Assembly (NCBI GenBank): GCA_900768875.1
Contig: CAAGEP010000003.1
Span: 310,001-374,000, forward strand
Length of the DNA: 64,000 nucleotides
Origin: Alphaproteobacteria bacterium
Lineage (GTDB): Bacteria; Pseudomonadota; Alphaproteobacteria; CAAGCB01; CAG-977
Direction of reading: 5' to 3'
Below are positions 43,422-52,162 of the stretch, in pieces. Numbering within the stretch: position 1 is the first letter of the stretch; every line of letters starts with the position of its first letter. The translations under genes and the position numbers were made by a program. The notes beneath the pieces were generated by a model. That model made no database searches and was not told the DNA's origin. It saw only the letters and a program-made list of their open reading frames with translations.

Positions 43422-45121
43422 TCGTTCGGATCCGCCCCGTAGCGTTCACACAACTCTGCGACGCGCTCGGGTGTGATTTTTTGGAACAGCGGCGTTTCGG
43501 GAACGGTAAAGGCGTGTCCCGCGGGCAGTTTTTGCAGTTCCGAAGCCAAATCATCGCCGACCCACCCCAATTCGGCGGGGTTCAGGTTCAGCAGTTTCAG
43601 CATTTCCGCCGAAGTTTCGGGAATAACGGGCGCGGACAAAACGGCGTACAAGCGAATGACGTTCAGCGCCATACGCAAAATCATCGCCGCCTGTTCGGGA
43701 TTTTCCTTGATTACCGTCCACGGTGCGGCGGCAGTCAGATAGTTGTTGCCTTCCACCCAAATCGCGCGCAGTTCGACCAAAGCTTTGCGGAATTCCATTT
43801 CGCGCATGTATTTGGAATAATCGGCAATACGAGCGGACAGCACGCGGATGAATTCGCGTTCCATATCGCCCCATTCGCCGCCCGCAGGAACGTTTGTGCC
43901 GATTTTGGACGCCGTCATTTTCAAAATGCGGTTGACGAAATTGCCCAAAACGTCGTTCAAGTCTTTGTTGATTGTCGCGGCAAAGCCCGTAAACGTAAAG
44001 CTTGAATCCGAATTTTCGGGCGCGTTTGCCATCAGCCAGTAACGCCAATAGTCGGCATTGAATTCGTCCAGAGCCTGATTGGTGAAAATGCCGCGTTTCT
44101 GCGATGTGGAGAACTTTCCGCCATAGAACGTCAGCCAGTTGAATCCTTTGATATAATCGACCTTTTTCCACGGTTCGCGCACGCCCAGCAAAGTCGCGGG
44201 GAACATAATCGTGTGGAAAGGAATGTTGTCCTTTGCCATAAATTCGACATAGCGGACATCGCAGGTGTCATACCACCAGTCTTTCCAGTTGCGGTTTTCG
44301 GGGTCTTTTTCCGCCCATTCCGCCGTCGCGCCGATATATTCGATCGGAGCGTCGAACCACACATAAAACACTTTGCCGTCAAAGCCGTCGCACGGAACGG
44401 GAATCCCCCACTTCAAATCGCGGGTGATGCAGCGTTCGCGCAATCCCTCTTTCAGCCATTTGCGGGCAATCGAAGTCACAACGACGGGCCATTCGGCTTC
44501 GTGGGAGTCGATGAATTTCGTCAATTCGCCTTCCAGCATCGGCAGTTTCAGGAACAAATGCTTGCTGTCCTTGATTTCCAAGTTGTGCGATCCCGACACG
44601 GCGGAACGCGGGTTAATCAAGTCCGTCGGATCAAGCACGCGCGTGCAGTTTTCGCATTGATCGCCGCGGGCGGCTTCGTATCCGCAGTGCGGGCAAGTCC
44701 CGACGATGTAGCGGTCGGGCAAAAAGCGCCCGTCATCAACGGAATAAACCTGTTTGATGGTGCGTTCCTCGATATAGCCGTTTTCCATCAGCTTTTTGCA
44801 CATATGCTGGGTCAGCTTGGTATTTTCATCCGAAGACGACCGACCGAAATGGTCGAACGACAGGTTGAAGCGGCGATAAATATCCTTTTGGACTTCGTGC
44901 TGTTCGGTGCAGAATGTTTCGACATCCTGATGTTTTTCCAGCGCCGCCAGCTCTGCGGGCGTACCGTGTTCGTCGGTTGCGCAAATAAACAGAACATCCT
45001 CGCCCGTTTGGCGCAAAAACCGCGAATAAACGTCGGCGGGCAGCATGGAGCCGACCAGATTGCCCAGATGTTTGATGCCGTTGATGTACGGCAGCGCGCT
45101 TGTAATCAGATATTTCGTCAT
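43418..45121 (-). CDS. metG: Methionyl-tRNA synthetase
   Basis: Charges tRNA-Met. Start at 45121 (MTKYLITSALPYINGIKHLG): the long upstream extension in frame is not synthetase sequence. 567 aa. The HIGH-like motif is KHLGN, the zinc knuckle CPHC...CENC lies near residues 144-161, and the KMSKS-like motif is KFSTS (GGKFSTSQKRGIF). The class follows the MetG1/archaeal-like KFSTS type. It lies apart from the holB-tatD block where it often sits, and is transcribed with the SNase-like gene. Confidence 0.95.
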   Translation of the reverse strand: MTKYLITSALPYINGIKHLGNLVGSMLPADVYSRFLRQTGEDVLFICATDEHGTPAELAALEKHQDVETFCTEQHEVQKDIYRRFNLSFDHFGRSSSDENTKLTQHMCKKLMENGYIEERTIKQVYSVDDGRFLPDRYIVGTCPHCGYEAARGDQCENCTRVLDPTDLINPRSAVSGSHNLEIKDSKHLFLKLPMLEGELTKFIDSHEAEWPVVVTSIARKWLKEGLRERCITRDLKWGIPVPCDGFDGKVFYVWFDAPIEYIGATAEWAEKDPENRNWKDWWYDTCDVRYVEFMAKDNIPFHTIMFPATLLGVREPWKKVDYIKGFNWLTFYGGKFSTSQKRGIFTNQALDEFNADYWRYWLMANAPENSDSSFTFTGFAATINKDLNDVLGNFVNRILKMTASKIGTNVPAGGEWGDMEREFIRVLSARIADYSKYMREMEFRKALVELRAIWVEGNNYLTAAAPWTVIKENPEQAAMILRMALNVIRLYAVLSAPVIPETSAEMLKLLNLNPAELGWVGDDLASELQKLPAGHAFTVPETPLFQKITPERVAELCERYGADPNE

Positions 45122-45235
45122 GACAGCCTCGAAGCTTTTTGATAAAAAATACTGTTTGATTTTTACCCGCTTTTCGGACAACATTTCAAGGACAAAAACA
45201 GCTTTTGCCAAAATATTTGAATGGGAGTTTTTAAA

Positions 45236-45793
45236 ATGTTGCTTAATTTGCCCGACAGTATTCTGTTCCGCCCCGTCCGTCCGCAGGATTTGAATGCGGT
45301 GATGGAAATCGAAAAAGGGGCGTTCGATGCCGGTGTACAGGAAGGCAGCGATTTGTACGAAAAGCGGATTGACGCGTTTCGCGACGGTTTTCTGGTTGCC
45401 GAAGATTACGAAACGGGGCAAGTCGGCGCATATATCTGTTCCGAAATCTGGCACAAGGATATGGCGCTGGATTCGGAAACGCTCGCCCTCGGACACGATC
45501 CGCAGAAAGCCCACAATCCGCAGGGAACGCAGCTGTACATCACATCGTTTGCCGCGCGTTCCGATTGGCGCGGACGGCAAATCGGGACGGGATTGTTTCA
45601 AGCGCTGGAAAAACGGATTCGGACGAAATATCCCGCCGTTGACGAATTCATTTTGATTGTGTCCGAAAAATGGAACGCCGCGCATCACATCTATGAAAAA
45701 GGCGGCTTCAAGGAAATCGGTCGGATTATCAATTTCTTCACGCCCGACAACAAACCCGAAGAAGACGCGATTTTGATGCGCAAAACCTTATAA
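45236..45793 (+). CDS. GNAT family N-acetyltransferase
   Basis: Acetyl-CoA-dependent acetyltransferase. Start at 45236 (MLLNLPDSILFRPVRPQDL), with GGGAG 8 nt upstream. Core motif A is LYITSFAARSDWRGRQIGTG (Q/R-x-x-G-x-G/A as RGRQIGTG, about 95-112), followed by NAAHHIYEKGGFKEIGRI, typical of motif B. 185 aa. Substrate unknown. Divergent from metG across about 115 bp; overlaps the DUF4381 stop by 6 bp. Confidence 0.85.
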   Translation: MLLNLPDSILFRPVRPQDLNAVMEIEKGAFDAGVQEGSDLYEKRIDAFRDGFLVAEDYETGQVGAYICSEIWHKDMALDSETLALGHDPQKAHNPQGTQLYITSFAARSDWRGRQIGTGLFQALEKRIRTKYPAVDEFILIVSEKWNAAHHIYEKGGFKEIGRIINFFTPDNKPEEDAILMRKTL

Positions 45794-46255
45794 GTGTTCC
45801 GCCGCCCATTGCCTGACCACGGCAGCAAGCGGCGCAACATCGGTGTTTTTCAGCTGATCGGGGGGCAAGTACGCCGCCTGTTCGATTAAATACGCCGCCC
45901 GCGCGTCCAGCGTTTTGCTTTTCAGCGTATCCTTTAAAAAAGCGCTCCATTGCGTTCCGTGCAGGACGGCAACCCGTTCTTTCGGGAACTTCATCAACGC
46001 CATGCGCCGCAACAGCCCCAGCAAAGCCGTGATTTTGTCGCGCGCCGTCCCCCGTTTTGCAATCCGTTCGATTTCGGCGAAGGCGTACGCTTTTGCCGTC
46101 ACTTGACGCCGACGTTTCAGAGCAAAGCGGATTAAAAAGGCAAGGACAATCACGCCCGCCGATATGTACCATACGTTTTCGTTCGGCGGAAAAGCCGACG
46201 GCACGGGCGGCAGATGAATGTCTTTCAATCCCGACAAATCGATATTCGACGGCAT
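45788..46255 (-). CDS. DUF4381 domain protein
   Basis: 155 residues with an N-terminal LKDIHLPPVPSAFPP signature, one membrane helix (about 30-46, WYISAGVIVLAFLIRF) and a basic helical C-terminal part, the DUF4381 layout. Found in MoxR-DUF58-DUF4381-VWA gene sets in many Proteobacteria; here the VWA/BatA partners are not seen. The ATG overlaps the stop of the DUF58 gene. Confidence 0.85.
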   Translation of the reverse strand: MPSNIDLSGLKDIHLPPVPSAFPPNENVWYISAGVIVLAFLIRFALKRRRQVTAKAYAFAEIERIAKRGTARDKITALLGLLRRMALMKFPKERVAVLHGTQWSAFLKDTLKSKTLDARAAYLIEQAAYLPPDQLKNTDVAPLAAVVRQWAAEHL

Positions 46256-47214
46256 TACCCTTTCCTTTCAAACAAGGCGGAGCGCAAAGTCCGAATCAAA
46301 TCGTCGTCCGTTCGGACGGGAACATACAGCATTTTGTGCGCCAGACAAAAATCGGAAACACGCTTGCGCGCCGTTTCAAAACGCCGCGTGTACGCCGCGC
46401 GCCAAGCATCGTCGTCGGCGGGCAAAGTCATAATGTTTTGTCCGTCGCTGACCCGATATGTTCCCGACGGCGGCGGATCGGCTTCCAACGGATCGAAAAT
46501 CTGCACGCACACCGTATCGCAGTGCGCCCCGATTGCCGCCAGATGTTTTTCGGAATCCGCGTCAAAGTCGTGAAAATCGCTCAACACGAAAACGCGTCCG
46601 CCCGTTTTGCTGACGCGGCGCAATTCCGCCAAAACGTCGGACAAAGCGGGTTCCCCGCCGGCAGAACGCAAATCGTTGCAGGCGGAAACGGTCGCGTTGA
46701 ACACTTCCATCAGCCGCCGCATTTGACGGTGCGGAGCGACTTTGACAAAGCCGTCCGACGACACAATCAGCGCGCCGATTTTATCGCCGTTTTCGCGCGA
46801 CGCCCACGCCAAAGCCGCCAAAGCCTTCGCCGCGACGACGGATTTAAAGGCTTTGCGCGTTCCGAATTTCATAAAACTGCGAAAATCGCCCAAAAACAAA
46901 ACGGGACGGTCGCGTTCTTCGCGGTACAATTTGGTATAGGGCTTTCCCGTCCGCGCGGTTATGCGCCAGTCTATCAACCGCACGTCGTCGCCCGCGTGAT
47001 AGGATCGCACTTCGTCGAACTCCATGCCGCGTCCGCGAAACGGCGAACGGTGCTGTCCGAATCCTTCGGAGCGCGACACGCCGCGCGTATCAAACGACAA
47101 CAGCCGCACAAAACGCTTCATCGCCGTCAAATCCGACAAAGCGACCGAAACGCCGTTTTTCCGATTTTCTTCGGTGTGTTCGGCTTTCAGCAATGTGCGC
47201 AGTTTTTCCAGCAT
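46255..47214 (-). CDS. DUF58 domain protein
   Basis: 319 residues of the DUF58 family, usually partnered with a MoxR ATPase. Signature EFDEVRSYHAGDDVRLIDWRI and RTGKPYTKLYREERDRPVLF (about 72-110), with a von Willebrand-like core after (VLFLGDFRSFM; VFVLSDFHDFD). Start ATG overlaps the MoxR stop. Function within this complex is thought to involve protein assembly or envelope integrity; here it is inferred from family. Confidence 0.92.
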   Translation of the reverse strand: MLEKLRTLLKAEHTEENRKNGVSVALSDLTAMKRFVRLLSFDTRGVSRSEGFGQHRSPFRGRGMEFDEVRSYHAGDDVRLIDWRITARTGKPYTKLYREERDRPVLFLGDFRSFMKFGTRKAFKSVVAAKALAALAWASRENGDKIGALIVSSDGFVKVAPHRQMRRLMEVFNATVSACNDLRSAGGEPALSDVLAELRRVSKTGGRVFVLSDFHDFDADSEKHLAAIGAHCDTVCVQIFDPLEADPPPSGTYRVSDGQNIMTLPADDDAWRAAYTRRFETARKRVSDFCLAHKMLYVPVRTDDDLIRTLRSALFERKG

Positions 47215-48191
47215 TACGGCAAAGGCACCCGTTTCAACAGCAAATCCAAAAAGCTGTCGGGCGTAATGCCCTCGGCTTCGGCTTCAAACGTCAAAATGAC
47301 GCGGTGGCGCAGAACATCATGGACGATGCCGTGCACGTCTTCGGGCAGGACAAAATCGCGCCCTGCCAGCCACGCTTTCGCCCGCGCGCAGCGGTCAAGC
47401 GCGATTGTGCCGCGCGGGCTTGCCCCGAAAGCGACCAAGCGTTTGAACTTTTCGCCGTATTTTTCGGGTTTGCGCGTCGCCATGACCAGCTGAATGACAT
47501 ATTCCTCCAAAGCGGGGGACAAATGCACGTTCAAAACTTCGCGGCGGGCTTCAAAAACACGCTGCTGAGGCATAACCTCGACGGGGATTTCAGCCCCCTC
47601 CTCCAGCGCTTCGTTGCGGACAATCTGCAAAATCCGACGTTCCGACGCCGCGTCGGGCTGGTCGATTTTGACATACATCAAAAAACGGTCAAGCTGCGCT
47701 TCCGGCAAAGGATACGTCCCTTCCTGCTCTATCGGGTTTTGGGTCGCCATAACCATAAACAAAGCGGGCAAACGGTATGTTTTTCCGCCGACGGTGACTT
47801 GGCGTTCCGCCATGGCTTCCAGCAAAGCCGACTGCACTTTCGCGGGCGCGCGGTTGATTTCGTCAGCCAAAATCAAGTTGTGGAAAATCGGTCCCGCTTG
47901 GAATTTGAAATCGCCCGTTTCGGGACGGTAAATATCGCTGCCCGTAATATCGGACGGCAGCAAGTCGGGCGTGAACTGAATACGCTGATCGTCGCCTTCA
48001 ATGGCTTCGGACAGTTTTTTGATTGCCTTTGTTTTCGCCAGCCCCGGCGCGCCTTCGACCAGCAAATGACCGTCCGCCAGCAAAGCGACCAACAGCTTGT
48101 CCACCAAATCCGCCTGTCCGACGATATTGGCGTTCATATAGTCTTTTAACCGCTGAAAACTGCGGGCGGCAACCGTTTTTTCCCGTTCCAT
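47214..48191 (-). CDS. MoxR family AAA+ ATPase
   Basis: 325 residues, AAA+ ATPase of the MoxR/RavA class. Walker A is VEGAPGLAKTKAI (about 44-56), Walker B LILADEINRAPAKVQSALLE, and sensor TQNPIEQEGTYPLPEAQLDRF. Proposed chaperone for assembly of the DUF58/VWA partners. 31 bp downstream of the membrane-protein gene in the same direction. Confidence 0.94.
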   Translation of the reverse strand: MEREKTVAARSFQRLKDYMNANIVGQADLVDKLLVALLADGHLLVEGAPGLAKTKAIKKLSEAIEGDDQRIQFTPDLLPSDITGSDIYRPETGDFKFQAGPIFHNLILADEINRAPAKVQSALLEAMAERQVTVGGKTYRLPALFMVMATQNPIEQEGTYPLPEAQLDRFLMYVKIDQPDAASERRILQIVRNEALEEGAEIPVEVMPQQRVFEARREVLNVHLSPALEEYVIQLVMATRKPEKYGEKFKRLVAFGASPRGTIALDRCARAKAWLAGRDFVLPEDVHGIVHDVLRHRVILTFEAEAEGITPDSFLDLLLKRVPLP

Positions 48192-48222
48192 CGAAAACTC
48201 CTTTTATTCTGCTTTCTGTTAT

Positions 48223-49365
48223 TTAGTACGCGCGCCGCCTGCATGCAAGGGGCAACAAAACGGCAATCGCCGTTTGCGCCGACATTCCGACCGCCGCCGC
48301 CAACATGCCGTCAAAGAAAATCGCGCCGAACGCCAAAACAAACAAAGGCAAGTCCGCTTTCAAATAGCCCCGACGTTCCGAATCAAACAGCAAAAAAGCG
48401 ACCGCCGCGGACAAAAGCGCGCCGTCCCCCGTCGTCGCAAAAGGCGAAATCAGCACCGCCGCCGCGCATACAAAAGCGTTTTTCACCGCGCGGGAAGCAA
48501 GCGGGCTTTTGAAAAACAGCCGATACCCCGTTAAAGCGACCCACATGCAAACGGCGGCTTGGAAAATCCATGCCGCAAAAGGGCTTGCCCCGCTGCACAG
48601 CACAACGCCCGCCAAGGACAAAAAGCGGCACGGCACGGCTTGCAACGCTTGAAACGCCGCCGAAAACGCCGCCGCATAAGCGCTGAAACCGTAGCGCATT
48701 CCCGCCGCAACCAGCAAAAATCCGCCGAACAAAGCCGCAACGGCAAACGCTTTTTTCTGTTTTTCAACCGCCAAAGCGAACAGAATCAAAACGAACGTCA
48801 GCGGCTCTGCCGCCAACAATCCGCCGAAAAACCCCGCCCTTTTCGGGCATTCGTCCGCCAGCGTCAAGCTCAGCACGGCGCACGCCGCGGCATACAATCC
48901 GAATCCCCCGAACGCGAAATTCAAAAACACGGCGGGAAAAGCGGCAAGCAGCGGCACGGCAAGCCTTAAAGGAAACAAAGCGTACAGCGCAACGCCGAAC
49001 AAAAAAAATCCCCAGAAAAACACCGTATCGAAGTATCCCGTATACGGCAAAGGCAGAAACGGCACGGCAATAAAGGCTTTGACGGGCGACGCAAAAGCGG
49101 CGAATTTTCCCGTCGTCTGTGTTTTTTCATGAATATACGCAGTTTGCGCCGCAAAATCGTACGCTTTTTCCGGTGCGCTTTCCAGCAAGCGGAACAAAGC
49201 GTAATCCCCCGCCGCGTCTTCGCCGACAATCCGCAAAGCCGCGTTGTCGGTACGGACGAAACCGTCCTCGTTATACATGGCGGAGCGCAACAACAGCGTG
49301 TAAACCGTCATTACGCCGACAACCAGCAAAGCTATAATTTGAACAATCCGCTTTTCGGTTGTCAT
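48223..49365 (-). CDS. Multi-pass membrane protein (possible GT87/DUF2029)
   Basis: 380 residues, about nine or ten hydrophobic segments. An N-terminal helix (8-28) is followed by a periplasmic-looking loop (29-110) with TGKFAAFASPV, then a run of Ala/Phe-rich helices. The layout with a large first loop resembles polyprenol-phosphate-sugar-using GT-C glycosyltransferases such as GT87, but I see no decisive motif (a candidate Asp is D41 in VRTDNAAL). Its ATG overlaps the sufT stop (TAATG). Assignment is tentative. Confidence 0.5.
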   Translation of the reverse strand: MTTEKRIVQIIALLVVGVMTVYTLLLRSAMYNEDGFVRTDNAALRIVGEDAAGDYALFRLLESAPEKAYDFAAQTAYIHEKTQTTGKFAAFASPVKAFIAVPFLPLPYTGYFDTVFFWGFFLFGVALYALFPLRLAVPLLAAFPAVFLNFAFGGFGLYAAACAVLSLTLADECPKRAGFFGGLLAAEPLTFVLILFALAVEKQKKAFAVAALFGGFLLVAAGMRYGFSAYAAAFSAAFQALQAVPCRFLSLAGVVLCSGASPFAAWIFQAAVCMWVALTGYRLFFKSPLASRAVKNAFVCAAAVLISPFATTGDGALLSAAVAFLLFDSERRGYLKADLPLFVLAFGAIFFDGMLAAAVGMSAQTAIAVLLPLACRRRAY

Positions 49366-49976
49366 TACGACAAATCCAGCGCGAATTTGGCTTCTTCGGA
49401 CAAGCGGTCAACGCTCCACGCGGGTTCCCAAACCAGCTTGACCGTCACTTTGCCCACGCCCGCAACGGCGGACACGGCTTCGGCGACTTGGTTGGGCATC
49501 AATCCCGCCACGGGACACGACGGCGCGGTCACGGTCATATCGATTTCGACATCGCCGTTGACCAGTCTGTCCATGCGGTAAACCAAGCCCAAATCATAGA
49601 CGTTAATCATAATTTCGGGATCGGACACCGTGCGGATTGCGTCTATAATGTCCTTGATGTCCGCCTGTTTTTCGCCGTCCCGCAAAGCTTCGCCCTTGAC
49701 CACGACGTATTCGTCGCCGTAGTTCACGACGGGCATATCCGCGGGTGCGTTTCCGCCCCACAGAATGGATTCAAATTCGGACAATTCGTCTTTGATGGAT
49801 TGGTTGGGCTTGGCAGTCGTAAAATTGCTGACCGCTTCGGGATTGGCGTTAATGGGAATTTCGATTGTCCCCGTAAAGTCTTTGGGAAGCTTTTTCAGTT
49901 CTTCCTCGATAACGGCGGGAACGTTGGCGACCGTTTCGGCGGTCTGTTGTTCGTTTTCGGAATCTTTTTTATCCAT
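49365..49976 (-). CDS. sufT: SufT-like Fe-S assembly factor (DUF59/MIP18)
   Basis: Assists Fe-S cluster maturation. Start at 49976 (MDKKDSENEQQTAETV), with GGAG 8 nt upstream. The C-terminal DUF59 domain (about 110-203) has VSDPEIMINVYDLGLVYRM and TAPSCPVAGLMP with the conserved Cys. The N-terminal half has SIKDELSEFESILWGGNAP, as in SufT proteins that carry an N-terminal extension. 203 aa. Confidence 0.87.
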   Translation of the reverse strand: MDKKDSENEQQTAETVANVPAVIEEELKKLPKDFTGTIEIPINANPEAVSNFTTAKPNQSIKDELSEFESILWGGNAPADMPVVNYGDEYVVVKGEALRDGEKQADIKDIIDAIRTVSDPEIMINVYDLGLVYRMDRLVNGDVEIDMTVTAPSCPVAGLMPNQVAEAVSAVAGVGKVTVKLVWEPAWSVDRLSEEAKFALDLS

Positions 49977-50073
49977 CGGACGGGCTCCATTCAAAACTTC
50001 ACTTTGTTATGCACCGAAATTTGCATTTTTTCAACAGTTTCTTTGTCGCCCGTCCTTTGGAAGTTACTGCGGA

Positions 50074-50211
50074 CTAATTGCAGGATTTGCCGTCTTTGGC
50101 ATCTTTTTCGGCGGCGGATTTTTTGGTTTCGCACGCTTTTTCATTCATATCGGATTTTTTATCCTTGGGCATTTCCTTTTTGCCGCAGCCGCAATGTTCT
50201 TTGTTCATCAT
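50074..50211 (-). CDS. 45-residue Cys/Lys-rich protein in the suf operon
   Basis: ATG at 50211 with AAAGGAG 7 nt upstream; reads MMNKEHCGCGKKEMPKDKK, then DMNEKACETKKSAAEKDA and KDGKSCN, stop TAG at 50074-50076. Four cysteines (C7, C9, C27, C44), about 30% Lys, no signal peptide. It lies between sufS (19 bp away) and sufT. Strong RBS and biased, non-random composition favour a real gene. A metal- or sulfur-carrier role in Fe-S assembly is only an inference. Confidence 0.6.
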   Translation of the reverse strand: MMNKEHCGCGKKEMPKDKKSDMNEKACETKKSAAEKDAKDGKSCN

Positions 50212-50229
50212 AACAAATCTCCTTTCAAG

Positions 50230-51450
50230 TTAAGTGAAGAACCGCTTAACTTTATGGAGCGCGGCGACAAAGTTCTCAATATCCTCTTTCGTATTATAGA
50301 CGCCCAGCGATGCCCGAACGGATACGGACTGCCCGAACCGTTCATGCAAAGGTTGGGCGCAATGGTGTCCCGTGCGCACGGCAACGCCCTGCTGATCCAA
50401 AATCATCGCGATATCCTGCGGGTGGGCAAAGTCGGTCACAAAGCTCACCAAGCCCGTTTTGTCGGGCGCGGTGCCGATTTGAGTCGTGCCGCCGACGGAC
50501 AAAACGCCGTCTTGCAGCAATCCGCACAGCCGTTTTTCGTGTTCGGCGATGTTTGCCATGCCTATCGCTCGCACATAATCAATCGCAAAGCCCAAGCCGA
50601 TTGCCTGCATAATCGGGGGAGTCCCCGCCTCAAACCGCGCGGGAACGTCCGCCCAAACGCTGCCCGAAAAAGCGACCGATTTAATCATATCGCCGCCGCC
50701 TTCAAACGGCTCCATCGTTTCCAAAACCGCGCGTTTGCCGTACAGAACGCCGATACCCGTCGGACCGTAAAGCTTGTGTCCCGAAAAAGCGTAAAAGTCG
50801 CAATCGATGTCCTGCATGTCGACGGGAACATGAGTCGCCCCCTGACAGCCGTCGATTAAGACTTTCGCCCCCGCGGCATGGGCAAGCTTGGCGATTTCCT
50901 TTATCGGGAAAACCGTTCCCAAAACATTGGAGATATGCGCCACGGACACCAGTTTTGTTTTTTCGTTCAGCAACGATTTGAACGCGTCCATGTCCAGCGC
51001 GCCGTCATCCGAAACGGGCGCAACTTTCAGCGTAAAGGGAATACGCTTTTGCAAAATCTGCCACGGCACGATGTTTGAATGGTGTTCGGCTTGCGTAATC
51101 AACACTTCGTCGCCCGCCCGCAAGTTCTGCGCGCCCCAAGTGTACGCGACAAGGTTCAGCGCGTCCGTCGCCCCGCGCGTGAACACGATTTCCTTGTCCG
51201 ACGCGGCGTTTAAAAACAGCTGCACTTTTTTGCGGGCGTTTTCAAAGTTGAGCGTCGCTTTTTCGGACAAATCGTACATGCCGCGGTGAACGTTCGCGTA
51301 TTCGTTTTCATAACAAAACCGCATCGCGTCAAGGACTTGTTTCGGCTTTTGCGCCGACGCCGCCGAATCCAGAAACGTCAAAGGCTTGCCGTGAACCGTC
51401 AAAGCCAGAGCGGGAAAATCCGCCCGAATTTTTTGAATGTCAATCGTCAT
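50230..51450 (-). CDS. sufS: Cysteine desulfurase SufS
   Basis: PLP enzyme that takes sulfur from cysteine for Fe-S assembly. 406 aa, typical length. PLP lysine in YAFSGHKLYGPTGIGVLYG (about 222) and active cysteine in RTGHHCAQPLHERFG (about 363), plus FTRGATDALNLVA. Overlaps the sufD stop. No SufE or SufU is encoded nearby. Confidence 0.96.
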   Translation of the reverse strand: MTIDIQKIRADFPALALTVHGKPLTFLDSAASAQKPKQVLDAMRFCYENEYANVHRGMYDLSEKATLNFENARKKVQLFLNAASDKEIVFTRGATDALNLVAYTWGAQNLRAGDEVLITQAEHHSNIVPWQILQKRIPFTLKVAPVSDDGALDMDAFKSLLNEKTKLVSVAHISNVLGTVFPIKEIAKLAHAAGAKVLIDGCQGATHVPVDMQDIDCDFYAFSGHKLYGPTGIGVLYGKRAVLETMEPFEGGGDMIKSVAFSGSVWADVPARFEAGTPPIMQAIGLGFAIDYVRAIGMANIAEHEKRLCGLLQDGVLSVGGTTQIGTAPDKTGLVSFVTDFAHPQDIAMILDQQGVAVRTGHHCAQPLHERFGQSVSVRASLGVYNTKEDIENFVAALHKVKRFFT

Positions 51451-52162
51451 TTTTCAACCCGATAAGCCGTCCCCATTCGTCGCGAAGTTCGGGAATCCGC
51501 ATCGTATCCAGCACTTCGTTCAAAAAAGCCGCCGTCAGAATTCTGCGCGCCTGCGCTTCGTCAATGCCGCGCGTTTGCAAATAAAACAGCTGGTCTTTGT
51601 TCAGCGTGCCGATGGCGGAACCGTGCGCGCACTTGACGTCGTCCGCGTAAATTTCCAGCTTCGGCACGGCTTTGACTTCCGCCGTTTTCGACAGCAGCAA
51701 AGCGCGGTGCTGCTGCGCGCCGTCAATCGCTTTTTTGTTGTACGGAATCAAAATGCCGCCGTCGAACACAGCCTTTGCATGACCGCCGACCGCGCCTTTG
51801 ACCAGCTGGCGGGACGTTGTTTTGTCCGCGTTGTGGCGAAAGTCGGTCTTGATTTCCGCGCGTTCGTCACCGTTCAAAACATACACGGCATCGCTGCGGC
51901 AAAAACAGCCCTCGCCCGCCAAATCGGCGTATACGGACAGCTTTCCCGCCCCCAGATGCACGGTTACCAAATCATACGACGCGTTTTTGCCCAGCTTGAC
52001 GGTCAGCGCGTTGTTTGCGCCGTCGCTCAAGCGGTAATGAACCAAGTGCGCGTCGTCGCCGACGACAACCGCCGTATTTTCCGCCAAAGCCGTTTCGACA
52101 ACGACCCGCGTTTCGTTCGGCTTCAGCGTCAGTTCGACCGCTTTTTCCAAATGTTCCGCCAT
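51440..52162 (-). CDS. sufD: SufD, short form
   Basis: Scaffold subunit of SufBCD. Only 240 residues, where SufD is commonly about 400-450: the N-terminal helical part is missing and the beta-helix core is kept. The conserved histidine is in DVKCAHGSAIGTLN, and LFYLQTRGIDEAQARRIL matches the SufB/D C-terminus. Intact frame and operon position argue for a functional short form. Its stop overlaps sufS; its start abuts sufC. Confidence 0.87.
   Translation of the reverse strand: MAEHLEKAVELTLKPNETRVVVETALAENTAVVVGDDAHLVHYRLSDGANNALTVKLGKNASYDLVTVHLGAGKLSVYADLAGEGCFCRSDAVYVLNGDERAEIKTDFRHNADKTTSRQLVKGAVGGHAKAVFDGGILIPYNKKAIDGAQQHRALLLSKTAEVKAVPKLEIYADDVKCAHGSAIGTLNKDQLFYLQTRGIDEAQARRILTAAFLNEVLDTMRIPELRDEWGRLIGLKNDD

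Noticed and set aside
45122..45688. Upstream extension of metG to 45688
   Set aside because: It lacks synthetase sequence and overlaps the divergent GNAT gene; MTKYLITSALPY is the family start.
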